Assembly (NCBI GenBank): GCA_032719365.1
Contig: CM064862.1
Coordinates: 1,314,501-1,378,500 of the forward strand
DNA length: 64,000 nt
Reading direction: 5' to 3'
Source: Prinsepia uniflora
Taxonomy: Eukaryota; Streptophyta; Magnoliopsida; Rosales; Rosaceae
A model generated the notes under the pieces. The model searched no databases, was not told where the DNA came from, and saw nothing but the letters and a program-made list of their open reading frames with translations. The position numbers and the translations under genes were made by a program. Positions 1 to 11,047 of the stretch are shown piece after piece. Position 1 is the first letter of the stretch, and each line of letters starts with the position of its first letter.

Positions 1-1505
1 CATCCCTTGAAACCAGAATCCATGTTTTGGGGGAGACCTAATTATGATGTTTTAATATTTATTAATTAATTAATTAATCATTTTAATTTCCATTAATCCC
101 ATTTTCTTAATCGTGTACAACCAACCCAGCTTCTACCCAACCTTAATTCCTCTGCCATTGCTGAGCTCGTGAGTGAGAAACTGAGGGATTTGTGAGGTTG
201 AACTGAGTCGGGTAAACACGAGAGATCGACAGAGAAGGGAGACTCAAATTTCGGATTTTTGAGTTTAGGAGGGAAATTCGAATACTGAGTGTTAGGTCGT
301 GAGGATCGAAATTGAGCTCACATTCAGCTTTCTGGGATCAACACGAATCGATCTGCAACAAGAACGAAGGTAATTGGGGTCGAATTGAGGAAGAACAGAA
401 GGATGGAGGTCTCTGAAATTTCGAAGCTGAGTCGTGGAATTGGAGGCTTCGTTGGATGCAATTGAGGTGGGGAAACTACTTCTCATGATCCCACGATGCT
501 TCTGGGTTCATCAATTGAAGGAAAACGGGTGTGATCAACAGACTTCCATGGTTGCACAGTGACGGCCATCGAGCTTGAGTCGTGACGATTGAACACTGGA
601 TTGAAGCAATTGGGTTGGGGGAAATGATTTACGGAGTCCATGGAAGCTTCTGGTTGAATCAATTTCAGGATATCGATCGAAATGGATGGGGTTCGAAGGA
701 TGAACAATGGACGGGTGTTCTTGGTGTTCATCATCGAATCGTGGAATTGTAGGTAATTTTTTGTGTAATCGATGTTACAGAACTTAAATTAAACTTAAAA
801 CGAAGCTATTAGAATGATCAATTGATGTAATTAAGGCTGAATTGATAGGATTGGAACCGGGTCGTATCGCGGGCAAACTGGACCCGTTTACCAGACATAC
901 GGGTTAGATGGTGACACTGTAGCAGGCGCGTGGGTTTCACGCGCAGCCACTCACGGCGGCACGTGACGGCGCATGGGCACGAATCTCGAGGTGAGGTCAA
1001 CATGACTTCTGTCCTATTTAATGTAACGGACATTTTGGAATTGGTTTCGCGTCGATCGGACACCGTCTCGATATTGTTCGGGATGTCCGAAGGTTTTAAA
1101 TTAAGTTTAAAAATAAGTAAAAATTCGGGAAAATTACGGGACTTTGATAGGATGTTAATGTTGAGGTTAGTGACCCTCTAATGTGACTTGGACAGGATTG
1201 GGAGTCCCGGTGATAGTGGTGTGGCCCGGGAGGGCCGGTGGCACGCGTATCGAGGCACACGGTTAAAACGGTCTGTGAGTGGACTTTGGTTTTATAAATC
1301 CTATGGATGTTTAAATGTGTTATATGGTTTATATACATGATTTCTATGATGGTATTTGTGAGCATTGATTTTGGGTATGTTGCACGTATTTCGAGGTGTT
1401 TTCCGTATTTCACGTATATCGGGATTAACGGTTTATTTATGGTTTTGCGTGTTTGTGGTTAAATAAATAATATGATAAAAAGGTTTTTATATTGGAAAGA
1501 TGAAT

Positions 1506-1752
1506 TCGGGCTTGAGGCCCACTTGTTTTGGAAATCTCGGACTTGGAGTCCATTTGAGTACGTATGTCGGGCTGCGGGCCCAGTTGGTTTACAAATCGGG
1601 CCGTGGGCCCAGTGGTTCATAAAGTCGGGCATGAGGCCCAGTTGGATTTAAATGATGATTTCGGGCCAGGGGCCCTATATTTAATAAATGTGGTTTCGGG
1701 TCAGGGACCCTAAATGGAAATGTGTTGTTTTATGGAAATTCGGGCAGGGCCC
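1506..1752 (+). repeat. Micro-hairpin array of GGGC/GCCC type in the 5' LTR
   Basis: About eight units of roughly 30 bp, each holding a short inverted repeat such as TCGGGCTTGAGGCCCA, TCGGACTTGGAGTCCA, TCGGGCCGTGGGCCCA and TCGGGTCAGGGACCCT, separated by AT-rich spacers. Stem changes are paired: GGAC pairs with GTCC, GGGTC with GACCC, and GGGCC with GGCCC. The same array is at about 7784-8030. Confidence 0.85.
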
Positions 1753-1936
1753 ATTGTGATGTTGTGAAATGAATTAATAAAAACTGTTTTTCCATATACC
1801 ATCTGTACACATGGATATATGATGGTCTCCTCCAGATGTCTGGGACACTGGGGAAGTCACGGTGCATTGCCTGTGAAGGGTCACCATACGGAGCAGCCGG
1901 ACCGTATGATGACTCAGGAGCAGGATTGCCATGATT

Positions 1937-2058
1937 GACGTCTGGGACGTCAGACATCAGGGATGTCAGATATATGGACCCGGAGAGACCCCGGGCAGCA
2001 CGCGTAGCTTGTGAAACCGTGAGACATGACGTCAGGGACGTCTAGCATCAGGGATGCT
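1937..2058 (+). repeat. Four covarying micro-hairpins with AGG/TGG loops
   Basis: Four 15-bp inverted repeats: GACGTCTGGGACGTC (1937-1951), GACATCAGGGATGTC (1953-1967), GACGTCAGGGACGTC (2028-2042) and AGCATCAGGGATGCT (2044-2058). Six-base stems enclose a 3-base loop, and the stem sequence changes with matching changes on the other arm. The loop stays AGG or TGG. Confidence 0.9.
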
Positions 2059-2591
2059 GGTGATGGTAATGGTAAAATACGAATTAATGAAATGGCTTTC
2101 CGGGTGGATTTATGATTGTGTGATTTTAATGAATTGATGTTCATTTATGGTCGTGGGTGGTGACCCACATGGTTTTAATATGTATGGTGGTGGTATTCCA
2201 CAGTTTTGGGCTGAGTTCCCACACTTGGTTTTTGGTTAACGGTGTTTGGGCTAAGGCCCTAATGGCTCGGTTGAGCAAACGTTTTGGTTACTGGTTTTGG
2301 TGGCATGCATACGTTTTTATTGGAGGGCATAAATGTCTTATAAATGTATTTGATGAACTTATTGGTTTTGTTCACTCACAGCTTTTGGTTTTAATGCCCT
2401 TCAGGTTGATTACGGATGCGATTGCAGCAGAGACTGGGACATTGCACACCTCCTCCATCGATCCTTGCGCACTCTGGAAGCCCCGTTTGGGCAGTGGTTC
2501 GTGGTTATCCCTTGTCTGACACCCCTTGTTGGACGGGAGCAGGGCACATTCCACGGTAATCCCGGGGGGATTGGGATGGGTCCTGTCAACT

Positions 2592-2603
2592 TGGTATCAG
2601 AGC
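2592..2603 (+). other. Primer-binding site (initiator tRNA-Met type)
   Basis: TGGTATCAGAGC lies three bases after the 5' LTR end and is the standard plant tRNA-iMet primer-binding sequence. It would prime minus-strand cDNA synthesis. Confidence 0.9.
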
Positions 2604-5600
2604 ACGGTTGCTCTATTTGTGCACGCAGGTCGAGGGTGTGATGTCTCATTGGGCTGCAATTCGTTATCAACCTGATAGATAGTGTTTGGGTTTGGATAGT
2701 GGATGGAGTGCGATTGGCCCGATACGCCGTGCGTTAATGTGATTCGACCCAAGTGGGGTTGATTGTGGTGAACTGGTATAGTGGGACCGTCGGTTCGGTC
2801 ATGTGATATTGGATTGTTGTGCTGCTAGGTGCAGCCAGGTTCGGGGAACCTCATGTGAGTAATGGTCTAAAATGTGAACCCTTGTGGTGGTTTCTAGTGT
2901 GAGGGATGTTGGTTCATCGGAGTTGGCCGATGACCTAGTGGTGGAATCCACGTTGATGGGATGGTAGGATTGGATTTGACGTCTATTCGGTGTCAGGACC
3001 GCGGGGTCGGTCAGGTTGTGGATTTTATATTACGGAAAACTGTTTGGTTCGGTTGAACCATAGGGTGTGATTGTGGAACCCTAGTATTAAAAAGGTAAAC
3101 CTTAATTGTGATTAGCGGGTGAGAACTTGTGCTGCGACGAGTGGCTGAGGTCATGGATGACCATGTGGATGGCTCTGGTGAGTCTAGGCAGAACTATGGG
3201 ATCCGATTTACGGATACGGTTCTGAGATAAATTGTGGAATCCCGTGTTGGATCGGGTATTGGTGTGATGTGTGGATGCGGATCTCGATAGTAATGACAGT
3301 TGGTCGGTAGTCATATGGAGATGACTGGCTATCGAGGGTAATTAGTGTGGTTCTGATACTTGGGGATCAGGGGACGTTCAGGGAACGTTCATTTTCCTGA
3401 TGTGGATTGTCAGTGGTGGTACCCATAGTCGTGAGGTACGGGATCGTCGTTCGGTATGAACGGAGATCCAGGATTGTCGTATTTGCACACGGTGTGCAAG
3501 TATGGATGTTTGCGGGTTGGTACTTTTGTGCTGATGCTAGTATGGATGCATGCGTGCTGATACTAGTGTTGTTGATAGTGTGTTGGTGCTGGTACTAGCG
3601 CTGGTGCTAGTGTCGGTAATGGTGTTGACGATGAGTCACAAGTTGGGGTGTGACTCCGTCATGATGAACATATGTTCGGTCCTTGAGATTCGGTAGTGGT
3701 TGAGTGATGGACTGGATGGGTTCCAGTCAAGATCGTAATGTGTTGGGATAAGTTCCAATAGTGGTGAGATAACAAGTAAGGAGTGGATTAAAAAGGGTAT
3801 AATTGAGACTTGAGTAATCTTGGGATGACGACCCCTACGTCATGATAATTGGTGGATTTGGGGGAGTTGTTGGCAACTCCAAAATTTGTGCGATTCTATG
3901 TTTTAATATTCCTAAAAAGTACATAGAAATGATTAAAACTGGAAAAGACGAGGAAAACCATTAGTGGTATAAAGGTAGGAATTTGTAATTGAGAACTTAG
4001 AAAACCGAGTGTTGAACCTGTAAAGGTCGGGATGTGCGAACGGGACAATAACGGATTGATTGTGGACACGTGGTTGTCCAAGTGAGTTGAGGAGGTAGGA
4101 AGTCTAGTGGTTAGACTTGACGTCTTGTTGGGAGCATGTCTGTTTCCAGCATGGTTGGAACCTTAAATTCGAGAAGCGTTGTGATTGGGGAACGAGAGTG
4201 GTGTTCGTTCTTGGTGATTGGTATTCCGAAGTCATTGGGGTTGAATTCTTGCTTTCTGCCCTGGCAGACATTGACTGTAGTTACCAGTACGTTGAGCGTG
4301 TATTGGTTGGTGAGCCCGTGTGTGTTGTGAGGTCCTTAGGAGGAGCTACGTGTTCGAAATTAGGTAAACGAGATTTTTCATTTTCTGCTTGGTGGCAGAC
4401 GATGTTGGGGTACATGGCGTAGTGAGTGCAGTGAGTTTTGTTGCATCCACGTAGGATGAGTTTTGACGTCATCATTTTGGATCATCCTTGGTTTTCCTAG
4501 GTGGAAAGACAAGGATCGATACAAACTGGGGTATGTGAGTCGTAAACGGCGGGGTTGAACTTCTTTTCAAAGTGGAGCCCGTATGGTATCTTACTCGAGT
4601 GAATAGGTTTCCGACTGGTCGGACTTTGTCAACCTTAGACGTGTGGAAGTTGGATTGGCTTCCCTATGAAGTCAATTGGAGGTATTGAGCGGGTAACCGA
4701 TAGGTTCGGTTTTGGTGTGTCTTGGTAAATGTGAATGAGATTTCGGGATTTGGAATCAAATTTCTGGGTGACGATTCAGGATTCGATTTTGGAACTTGAA
4801 AGTATATTTCCGGATTTGGGTACGGAATGGTTATTCCAAATGCTAGCTTACGGAATAATGATTTCGGATTCGGATTTGGATAAGAATTAAAATTTGATGT
4901 CTGGGCTTGGATCCGGGATTTCTTACGAAATTGCGGATTCAGATTCGGAATTGGATGTTGGGTGGAGTTTCGATTTGTCTCATGCTGGATTGGGCAAACG
5001 TACTCCATTATTGGAACGCGTTCGGCTATGACCTAGGTGGTTGTAGTCTGGTTATTAGGTAGATGTGTGTACTTCATACAGGGTTCGAGGTACAATACCG
5101 TGTAGACTTGTGATGTCTAGTTACAGTATACGGGATATACCCGAGGTGTGTTGGTGGTAGTCGGATTGGTTCCGATACCATGGGATTGGTTGTGGACCGG
5201 ACATTACTATGCAATGGGTCATGGTAATTCCGATGTGTTTAATTACACACAGGTCGTGTGAAATGTCGGTAAGGGTATTGGTGAGTCGAGTGCGTTGGTG
5301 GCATGTGTAGCCACGAGTGAGTCTAGTGTCAGTTTTCGACTGAAAACAACTGTGTGGTGACAGTTTGTCAGGATGTGTCAACATAGATCGTTGAGTGGGG
5401 TCAGCTGACTCCTAGTGGGAGTGGGAAAGGAACCGTCGAGTTGTTGCGTCAACGAGAGGGTTGATTTGACAAGTGGTGTCAAATTCGAAACGAGTAGTTT
5501 CAGTCATTCGACGGGGTCGAATGTAGTCGTTGCGTTATGAGTACTAGTGGTACGTTTGGGTGTAGACAAGTTTTGTCTAAGTAGTTGGTGTACGGGTGTA

Positions 5601-5660
5601 CATATGTTGCGTGGTCGATTCCACATTCCACGGGGTGTTTGTGGAATCAGGGTAATCGTG

Positions 5661-5747
5661 TTTCGAGAGCGAAACTTATTAAGGAGGGAAGTACGTTGAG
5701 ATTAGATCGGCTGGAATTTCGAGGACGAAATTTATTAAGGAGAGAAG
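5661..5747 (+). other. Duplicated polypurine-tract module
   Basis: Two related modules lie just before the 3' LTR: TTTCGAGAGCGAAACTTATT then AAGGAGGGAAG (5681-5691), and TTTCGAGGACGAAATTTATT then AAGGAGAGAAG (5737-5747). The second is two bases from the LTR start and is the expected plus-strand primer. The first could be a spare or ancestral primer. Confidence 0.8.
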
Positions 5748-5749
5748 AT

Positions 5750-8700
5750 TGTAACGACCCGTCCCGAATTCCAGGATTAGTTTAGTGACTAATCTTGATT
5801 AGCGAGGTTGAACGGTGGTTAGTAGGGCGGAATCGGACAAAATGTGCAAAATGACCGTTTTGCCCCTGATCGTGGGCAAAATGTTGACTTTTTGTTCGGG
5901 CGGTCAAATGGACTTTGACCGATGACCGTGACGTAGTTCGGGACGTCACGAGTTCATAGACAGGTGGCACGTTCGATTCCGACATTCGTAGAGAAAGTTA
6001 TGGTGTTCGGAAGTTGAGGGGTATTTTGGTAATTTAGCATACTAGGGGCCAAATGTTGACTTTTTGATCGGGATGTCCGATGGACGAGGGCCAAGGACCG
6101 TTACGTAGGTATCGTCGATACGAATCCAACGACAGGCGGCATGCCGAAATCGGAGATCCGACGACAACGTTATGGTCAAGGAAACGAACTAACGAACCGA
6201 GGCTCGGATTAAAATAATAATATAATAATGAATAGTGACTGTTGACCCTACACACCTGGATGAGTGACAAGTGTCACTCATCCCTTGAAACCAGAATCCA
6301 TGTTTTGGGGGAGACCTAATTATGATGTTTTAATATTTATTAATTAATTAATTAATCATTTTAATTTCCATTAATCCCATTTTCTTAACCGTGTACAACC
6401 AACCCAGCTTCTACCCAACCTTAATTCCTCTGCCATTGCTGAGCTCGTGAGTGAGAAACTGAGGGATTTGTGAGGTTGAACTGAGTCGGGTAAACACGAG
6501 AGATCGACAGAGAAGGGAGACTCAAATTTCGGATTTTTGAGTTTAGGAGGGAAATTCGAATACTGAGTGTTAGGCCGTGAGGATCGAAATTGAGCTCACA
6601 TTCAGCTTTCTGGGATCAACACGAATCGATCTGCAACAAGAACGAAGGTAATTGGGGTCGAATTGAGGAAGAACAGAAGGATGGAGGTCTCTGAAATTTC
6701 GAAGCTGAGTCGTGGAATTGGAGGCTTCGTTGGATGCAATTGAGGTGGGGAAACTACTTCTCATGATCCCACGATGCTTCTGGGTTCATCAATTGAAGGA
6801 AAACGGGTGTGATCGACAGACTTCCATGGTTGCACAGTGACGGCCATCGAGCTTGAGTCGTGACGATTGAACACTGGATTGAAGCAATTGGGTTGGGGGA
6901 AATGATTTACGGAGTCCATGGAAGCTTCTGGTTGAATCAATTTCAGGATATCGATCGAAATGGATGGGGTTCGAAGGATGAACAATGGACGGGTGTTCTT
7001 GGTGTTCATCATCGAATCGTGGAATTGTAGGTAATGTTTTGTGTAATCGATGTTACAGAACTTAAATTAAACTTAAAACGAAGCTATTAGAATGATCAAT
7101 TGATGTAATTAAGGCTGAATTGATAGGATTGGAACCGGGTCGTATCGCGGGCAAACTGGACCCGTTTACCAGACATACGGGTTAGATGGTGACACTGTAG
7201 CAGGCGCGTGGGTTTCACGCGCAGCCACTCACGGCGGCACATGACGGCGCATGGGCACGAATCTCGAGATGAGGTCAACATGACTTCTGTCCTATTTAAT
7301 GTAACGGACATTTTGGAATTGGTTTCGCGTCGATCGGACACCGTCTCGATATTGTTCGGGATGTCCGAAGGTTTTAAATTAAGTTTAAAAATAAGTAAAA
7401 ATTCGGGAAAATTACGGGACTTTGATAGGATGTTAATGTTGAGGTTAGTGACCCTCTAATGTGACTTGGACAAGATTGGGAGTCCCGGTGATAGTGGTGT
7501 GGCCCGGGAGGGCCGGTGGCACGTGTATCGAGGCACACGGTTAAAACGGTCTGTGAGTGGACTTTGGTTTTATAAATCCTATGCATGTTTAAATGTGTTA
7601 TATGGTTTATATACATGATTTCTATGATGGTATTTGTGAGCATTGATTTTGGGTATGTTGCACGTATTTCGAGGTGTTTTCCGTATTTCACGTATATCGG
7701 GATTAACGGTTTATTTATGGTTTTGCGTGTTTGTGGTTAAATAAATAATATGATAAAAAAGTTTTTATATTGGAAAGATGAATTCGGGCTTGAGGCCCAC
7801 TTGTTTTGGAAATCTCGGACTTGGAGTCCATTTGAGTACGTAAGTCGGGCTGCGGGCCCAGTTGGTTTACAAATCGGGTCGTGGGCCCAGTGGTTCATAA
7901 AGTCGGGCATGAGGCCCAGTTGGATTTAAATGATGATTTCGGGCCAGGGGCCCTATATTTAATAAATGTGGTTTCGGGTCAGGGACCCTAAATGGAAATG
8001 TGTTGTTTTATGGAAATTCGGGCAGGGCCCATTGTGATGTTGTGAAATGAATTAATAAAAACTGTTTTTCCATATACCATCTGTACACATGGATATATGA
8101 TGGTCTCCTCCAGATGTCTGGGACACTGGGGAAGTCACGGTGCATTGCCTGTGAAGGGTCACCATACGGAGCAGCCGGACCGTATGATGACTCAGGAGCA
8201 GGATTGCTATGATTGACGTCTGGGACGTCAGACATCAGGGATGTCAGATATATGGACCCGGAGAGACCCCGGGCAGCACGCGTAGCTTGTGAAACCGTGA
8301 GACATGATGTCAGGGACGTCTAGCATCAGGGATGCTGGTGATGGTAATGGTAAAATACGAATTAATGAAATGGCTTTCCGGGTGGATTTATGATTGTGTG
8401 ATTTTAATGAATTGATGTTCATTTATGGTCGTGGGTGGTGACCCACATGGTTTTAATATGTATGGTGGTGGTATTCCACAGTTTTGGGCTGAGTTCCCAC
8501 ACTTGGTTTTTGGTTAACGGTGTTTGGGCTAAGGCCCTAATGGCTCGGTTGAGCAAACGTTTTGGTTACTGGTTTTGGTGGCATGCATACGTTTTTATTG
8601 GAGGGCATAAATGTCTTATAAAAATGTATTTGATGAACTTATTGGTTTTGTTCACTCACAGCTTTTGGTTTTAATGCCCTTCAGGTTGATTACGGATGCG

Positions 8701-8868
8701 ATTGCAGCAGAGACTGGGACATTGCACACCTCCTCCATCGATCCTTGCGCACTCTGGAAGCCCCGTTTGGGCAGTGGTTCGTGGTTATCCCTTGTCTGAC
8801 ACCCCTTGTTGGACGGGAGCAGGGCACATTCCACGGTAATCCCGGGGGGATTGGGATGGGTCCTGTCA
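5750..8868 (+). repeat. 3' LTR of the LARD-like element (3119 bp)
   Basis: Complete LTR, TGTAACGACCCG...GGGTCCTGTCA. The first 500 bp hold two diverged tandem copies of a roughly 160-bp module (about 5877-6035 and 6050-6190), each starting AAATGTTGACTTTTTG and ending in a GACAGGNGGCANG block. Then come AT-rich sequence, the GGGC/GCCC hairpin array (about 7784-8030) and the AGG/TGG-loop hairpins (8215-8336). Short frames inside are shared only as LTR copies. Confidence 0.95.
8215..8336 (+). repeat. Covarying micro-hairpin cluster in the 3' LTR
   Basis: Counterpart of 1937-2058 at 8215-8229, 8231-8245, 8306-8320 and 8322-8336. The third unit differs from the 5' LTR by one base (GATGTC...GACGTC), which turns one G-C pair into a T/G mismatch, tolerable as U-G in RNA. 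Confidence 0.85.
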
Positions 8869-10190
8869 TTAGGCCTCAGACCAGACACACCAACAAAATC
8901 ATCCAAAGCCCGCCTCAAAGTGGCAACAGACTCCACATCACCCCGAGAGAAAACAAACAAATCATCAGCAAAGGCAAGATGAGAAAGTCTAACCTTATCA
9001 CACCGCCAGTGGTATCTGAATTAGGGAGAAGCGGCAATGCGATGGTGCATAATACGAGAAAAAACCTCCATAACCAGGACGAAAAGGTAAGGAGACATGG
9101 GATCCCCCTGCCTAAGGCCCCTGCAACTAGGGAAAAACCCAGCTAACTCGCCATTAACAGCAACAGAGAAACTAGCAGTGGAAATACAGGCTCTAATCCA
9201 ACCAACAACCAGAGGAGGAAATTTGAAGGCAATAAGGGTATCAAGGAGGAAGTCCCAAGAGACCGAATCATAAGCTTTGAGGATGTCCACCTTAACAGCA
9301 CATCTAGGGCTCCCAGAGTTGAGATGGTAACCTCTAAGGAGCTCTTGCACTAACAAAATATTATCACCAATGTGTCTGCCACAAACAAATGTCGACTGAT
9401 TATGACCAATGAGGGAAGGGAGAACAAGCTTAATCCGATTAGCAATTATTTTCGTGATAATTTTGTAAATCGTGTTGCAGCAAGAAATAGGGCGAAAGTC
9501 CCTCATGTGAGTAGGATTAGCAACCTTCGGAATTAACGCAAGAATCGTAGAATTAGTTTCCCCCAACAATTTAGAGGAGCAAAAAAACTCAGACACTGCA
9601 CGAATAACATGTGATCCCACCACAGTACAAGCACGCCGAAAAAACAGCGCATTGAAACCATCCGGCCCGGGGGCCTTTTCAGCCTTTAAACTGAAACACA
9701 CCTTCTCAATTTCAGAGGGAGTTACTGGAGCAGCCAAGCTAGCACACTGGGCAGGAGACAACACATTAGAAAGGAGACCATCAAAATCCAGACCCTGCAC
9801 GTCACCCACAGTACCAAACAACCCCTGAAAGTACCTAACAGCCTCATCCTTTAACTCAGCCGGCTCCACAGCGACAGAGCCATCCTCACGAACAATAGAC
9901 ACAATCCGATTTCTATTGAGCCTTTTCTTAATCACCTTATGAAAATACGCTGAATTGCTATCACCCTTATCCAACCACCTAAGGCAAGACTTCTGCCTCA
10001 AAAAACTATCCTCAGCCGATAAACAGTCGTTGTACTTCTTCAATAAGTCGCGCTCCAAGGAGAGGAGAGACCTATCCAAAGGGTTACTAGAAAGACATAT
10101 CTGACAACGATCCAAAGCCAATTTAGCCTCCTTGACAGCCACTGACACATCAGCCATGGGTCTACGATTAAGCCCTTTCAGAGCCTCCGC
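8869..10190 (-). pseudogene. LINE ORF2, reverse transcriptase part (broken)
   Basis: Reverse transcriptase of an L1-like element, which would copy LINE RNA at a nicked target. Visible blocks on the minus strand are PGPDGFNALFF, FRPISCCNTIYKIITKII, QSTFVCGRHIGDN, VDILKAYDSVSWDFL (first catalytic Asp), GLRQGDPMSPYLFVL and then LAFADDLFVFSRGD (the ADD active site, about 8960-8990). A TAA stop at 9021-9023 sits between the GLRQGDP block and the ADD motif in the same frame. The reading continues to 8869, where the giant LTR begins. Upstream, a frameshift near 10185-10195 separates this part from the endonuclease part. Most likely a fossil, with RT motifs otherwise well kept. Confidence 0.9.
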
Positions 10191-11047
10191 ACAATTTTAA
10201 GTCTACTAGCAAGTTGGAACTGAGACGTGTCAATCAGATGCATACTAAAAGCTCGTTGCACAATGGGCAAAAACTCATCATGGTCAGCATAGAAGTTAAA
10301 AAACTTAAAGGGGTGATTACCAGAATACCGGCCCACATCCAGTTTCAGGAGAGCGGGACAATGATTAGAGGAACCCGGCGATAAGAAGGAAGCAAAACAA
10401 GAAGGAAAGCAAAAGAGCCACTCCTCATTTACCAGGACCCGATCCAATTTCCTAGCAATCCTACTAACATCCAGTTGATTATTATGCCATGTGAGGAAGC
10501 GCCCCGAGAACCGTAAGTCATCAAGGCGACAATTATGAATACAACAACCAAAATCCCGCATAGAGCTATCCCGCAACAAATTCCCACCTTCACCTTCACT
10601 TGTAAACCTACAGGCATTGAAGTCCCCTAATAAAGCCCACGGCACATAACCAACAGAGAGACTCAACAACTCCAAATCGTGCCACAAAGCCCTCCTTTCA
10701 ATCTCACCATTAGAGGCATAAATAAAGGTGATGAAGAAACTGTGACCAGAACTCACAATATAAACACGAGCATGAATAAATTGTGGAGATTCACCTAAAA
10801 TGCATAGAGAAACAACCAAGGGATCCCACCCCACCCAAATACGACCATAAGGATGGCTGCAAAAATTGTCAGTGGACTCCCAATTATTAAAAACAACAGA
10901 TTTAATTCGAGAGCTATTAATACCTCTAACCTTAGTTTCCGTCAAGCCCACCAAGCACAAACGATTGGCGAGAATGAAATTCTTCACTTCCAATTGGCGA
11001 GACCGGTCATTGAGACCTCTCACATTCCAACAGGCTATGCTAATCAT
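10178..11047 (-). pseudogene. LINE ORF2, apurinic-type endonuclease part
   Basis: N-terminal endonuclease domain of ORF2, which nicks target DNA. The likely start ATG (11045-11047) is followed directly by ISIACWNVRGLND, the family's first active-site block. GLTETKV, LLGDFNACRF and a final SNHCPALL block follow. In the usual family pattern the last block is SDH, so the catalytic Asp appears as Asn here, which would weaken or kill the nuclease. The ATG overlaps the ORF1 stop (ATGATTAG), a compact arrangement suited to re-initiation. The frame closes at 10178, and a shifted frame resumes near 10190 into the RT part. Confidence 0.88.

Larger units (their letters stand above)
1..2588 (+). repeat. 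5' LTR (partial) of the LARD-like element
   Basis: Matches 6279-8868 with about 14 substitutions and one 2-bp indel (near 2343 versus 8621), counted by eye. This is roughly 0.5 percent divergence, so the insertion is recent. It ends TGTCA at 2588 and is followed by the primer-binding site. It contains two arrays of short inverted repeats (1506-1752 and 1937-2058). Confidence 0.95.
2589..5749 (+). other. Non-coding interior of the LARD-like element
   Basis: No reading frame longer than about 115 codons, and none resembles a retrotransposon protein. One weak trace, 'MSFDVIILDHPWF' near 4457-4495, faintly recalls the end of a Gypsy protease domain but is followed by a stop; I give it little weight. 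The region is G-rich on the plus strand. Replication would need proteins supplied in trans. Confidence 0.75.
1..8868 (+). mobile_element. Large non-autonomous LTR retrotransposon (LARD-like), left end outside window
   Basis: Two direct copies of a giant LTR (1-2588, truncated by the window edge, and 5750-8868) flank a 3.16-kb interior. Base 1 matches base 6279, so about 529 bp of the 5' LTR lie upstream and the whole element should be about 9.4 kb. The LTR starts TGTAACGACCCG and ends GGGTCCTGTCA, giving TG...CA ends. A tRNA-iMet type primer-binding site follows the 5' LTR and a purine tract precedes the 3' LTR. I see no gag, protease, RT, RNase H or integrase inside. The 3' end of the interior (TTTCGAGGACGAAA, then a purine tract) resembles Gypsy chromovirus elements, so that parentage is inferred. 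It is inserted in a LINE; the expected upstream TSD is TTAGG (8869-8873). Confidence 0.92.

Noticed and set aside
292..734. Minus-strand frames of 64 and 83 codons, repeated at 6570-7012
   Set aside because: They recur only because the two LTRs are nearly identical; no family resemblance, and the more diverged LTR at 28384 keeps only a partial version.
930..1413. Overlapping LTR frames on both strands (83 and 105 codons)
   Set aside because: Both strands open over the same bases with no protein similarity; explained by composition and LTR duplication.
1506..1752. Possible CRISPR-like spaced repeat array
   Set aside because: Units vary, spacers are repeated too, and the context is an LTR in plant DNA.
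5585..5785. 66-codon frame ending NDPSRIPGLV, and the same ending on the Copia 1 RT frame at 43696
   Set aside because: The shared ending is the first bases of the giant LTR (TGTAACGACCCG) read in frame by chance; not a fusion protein.
8745..9146. 133-codon plus-strand frame across the LTR-LINE junction
   Set aside because: Chimeric by insertion and antisense to the LINE RT gene.
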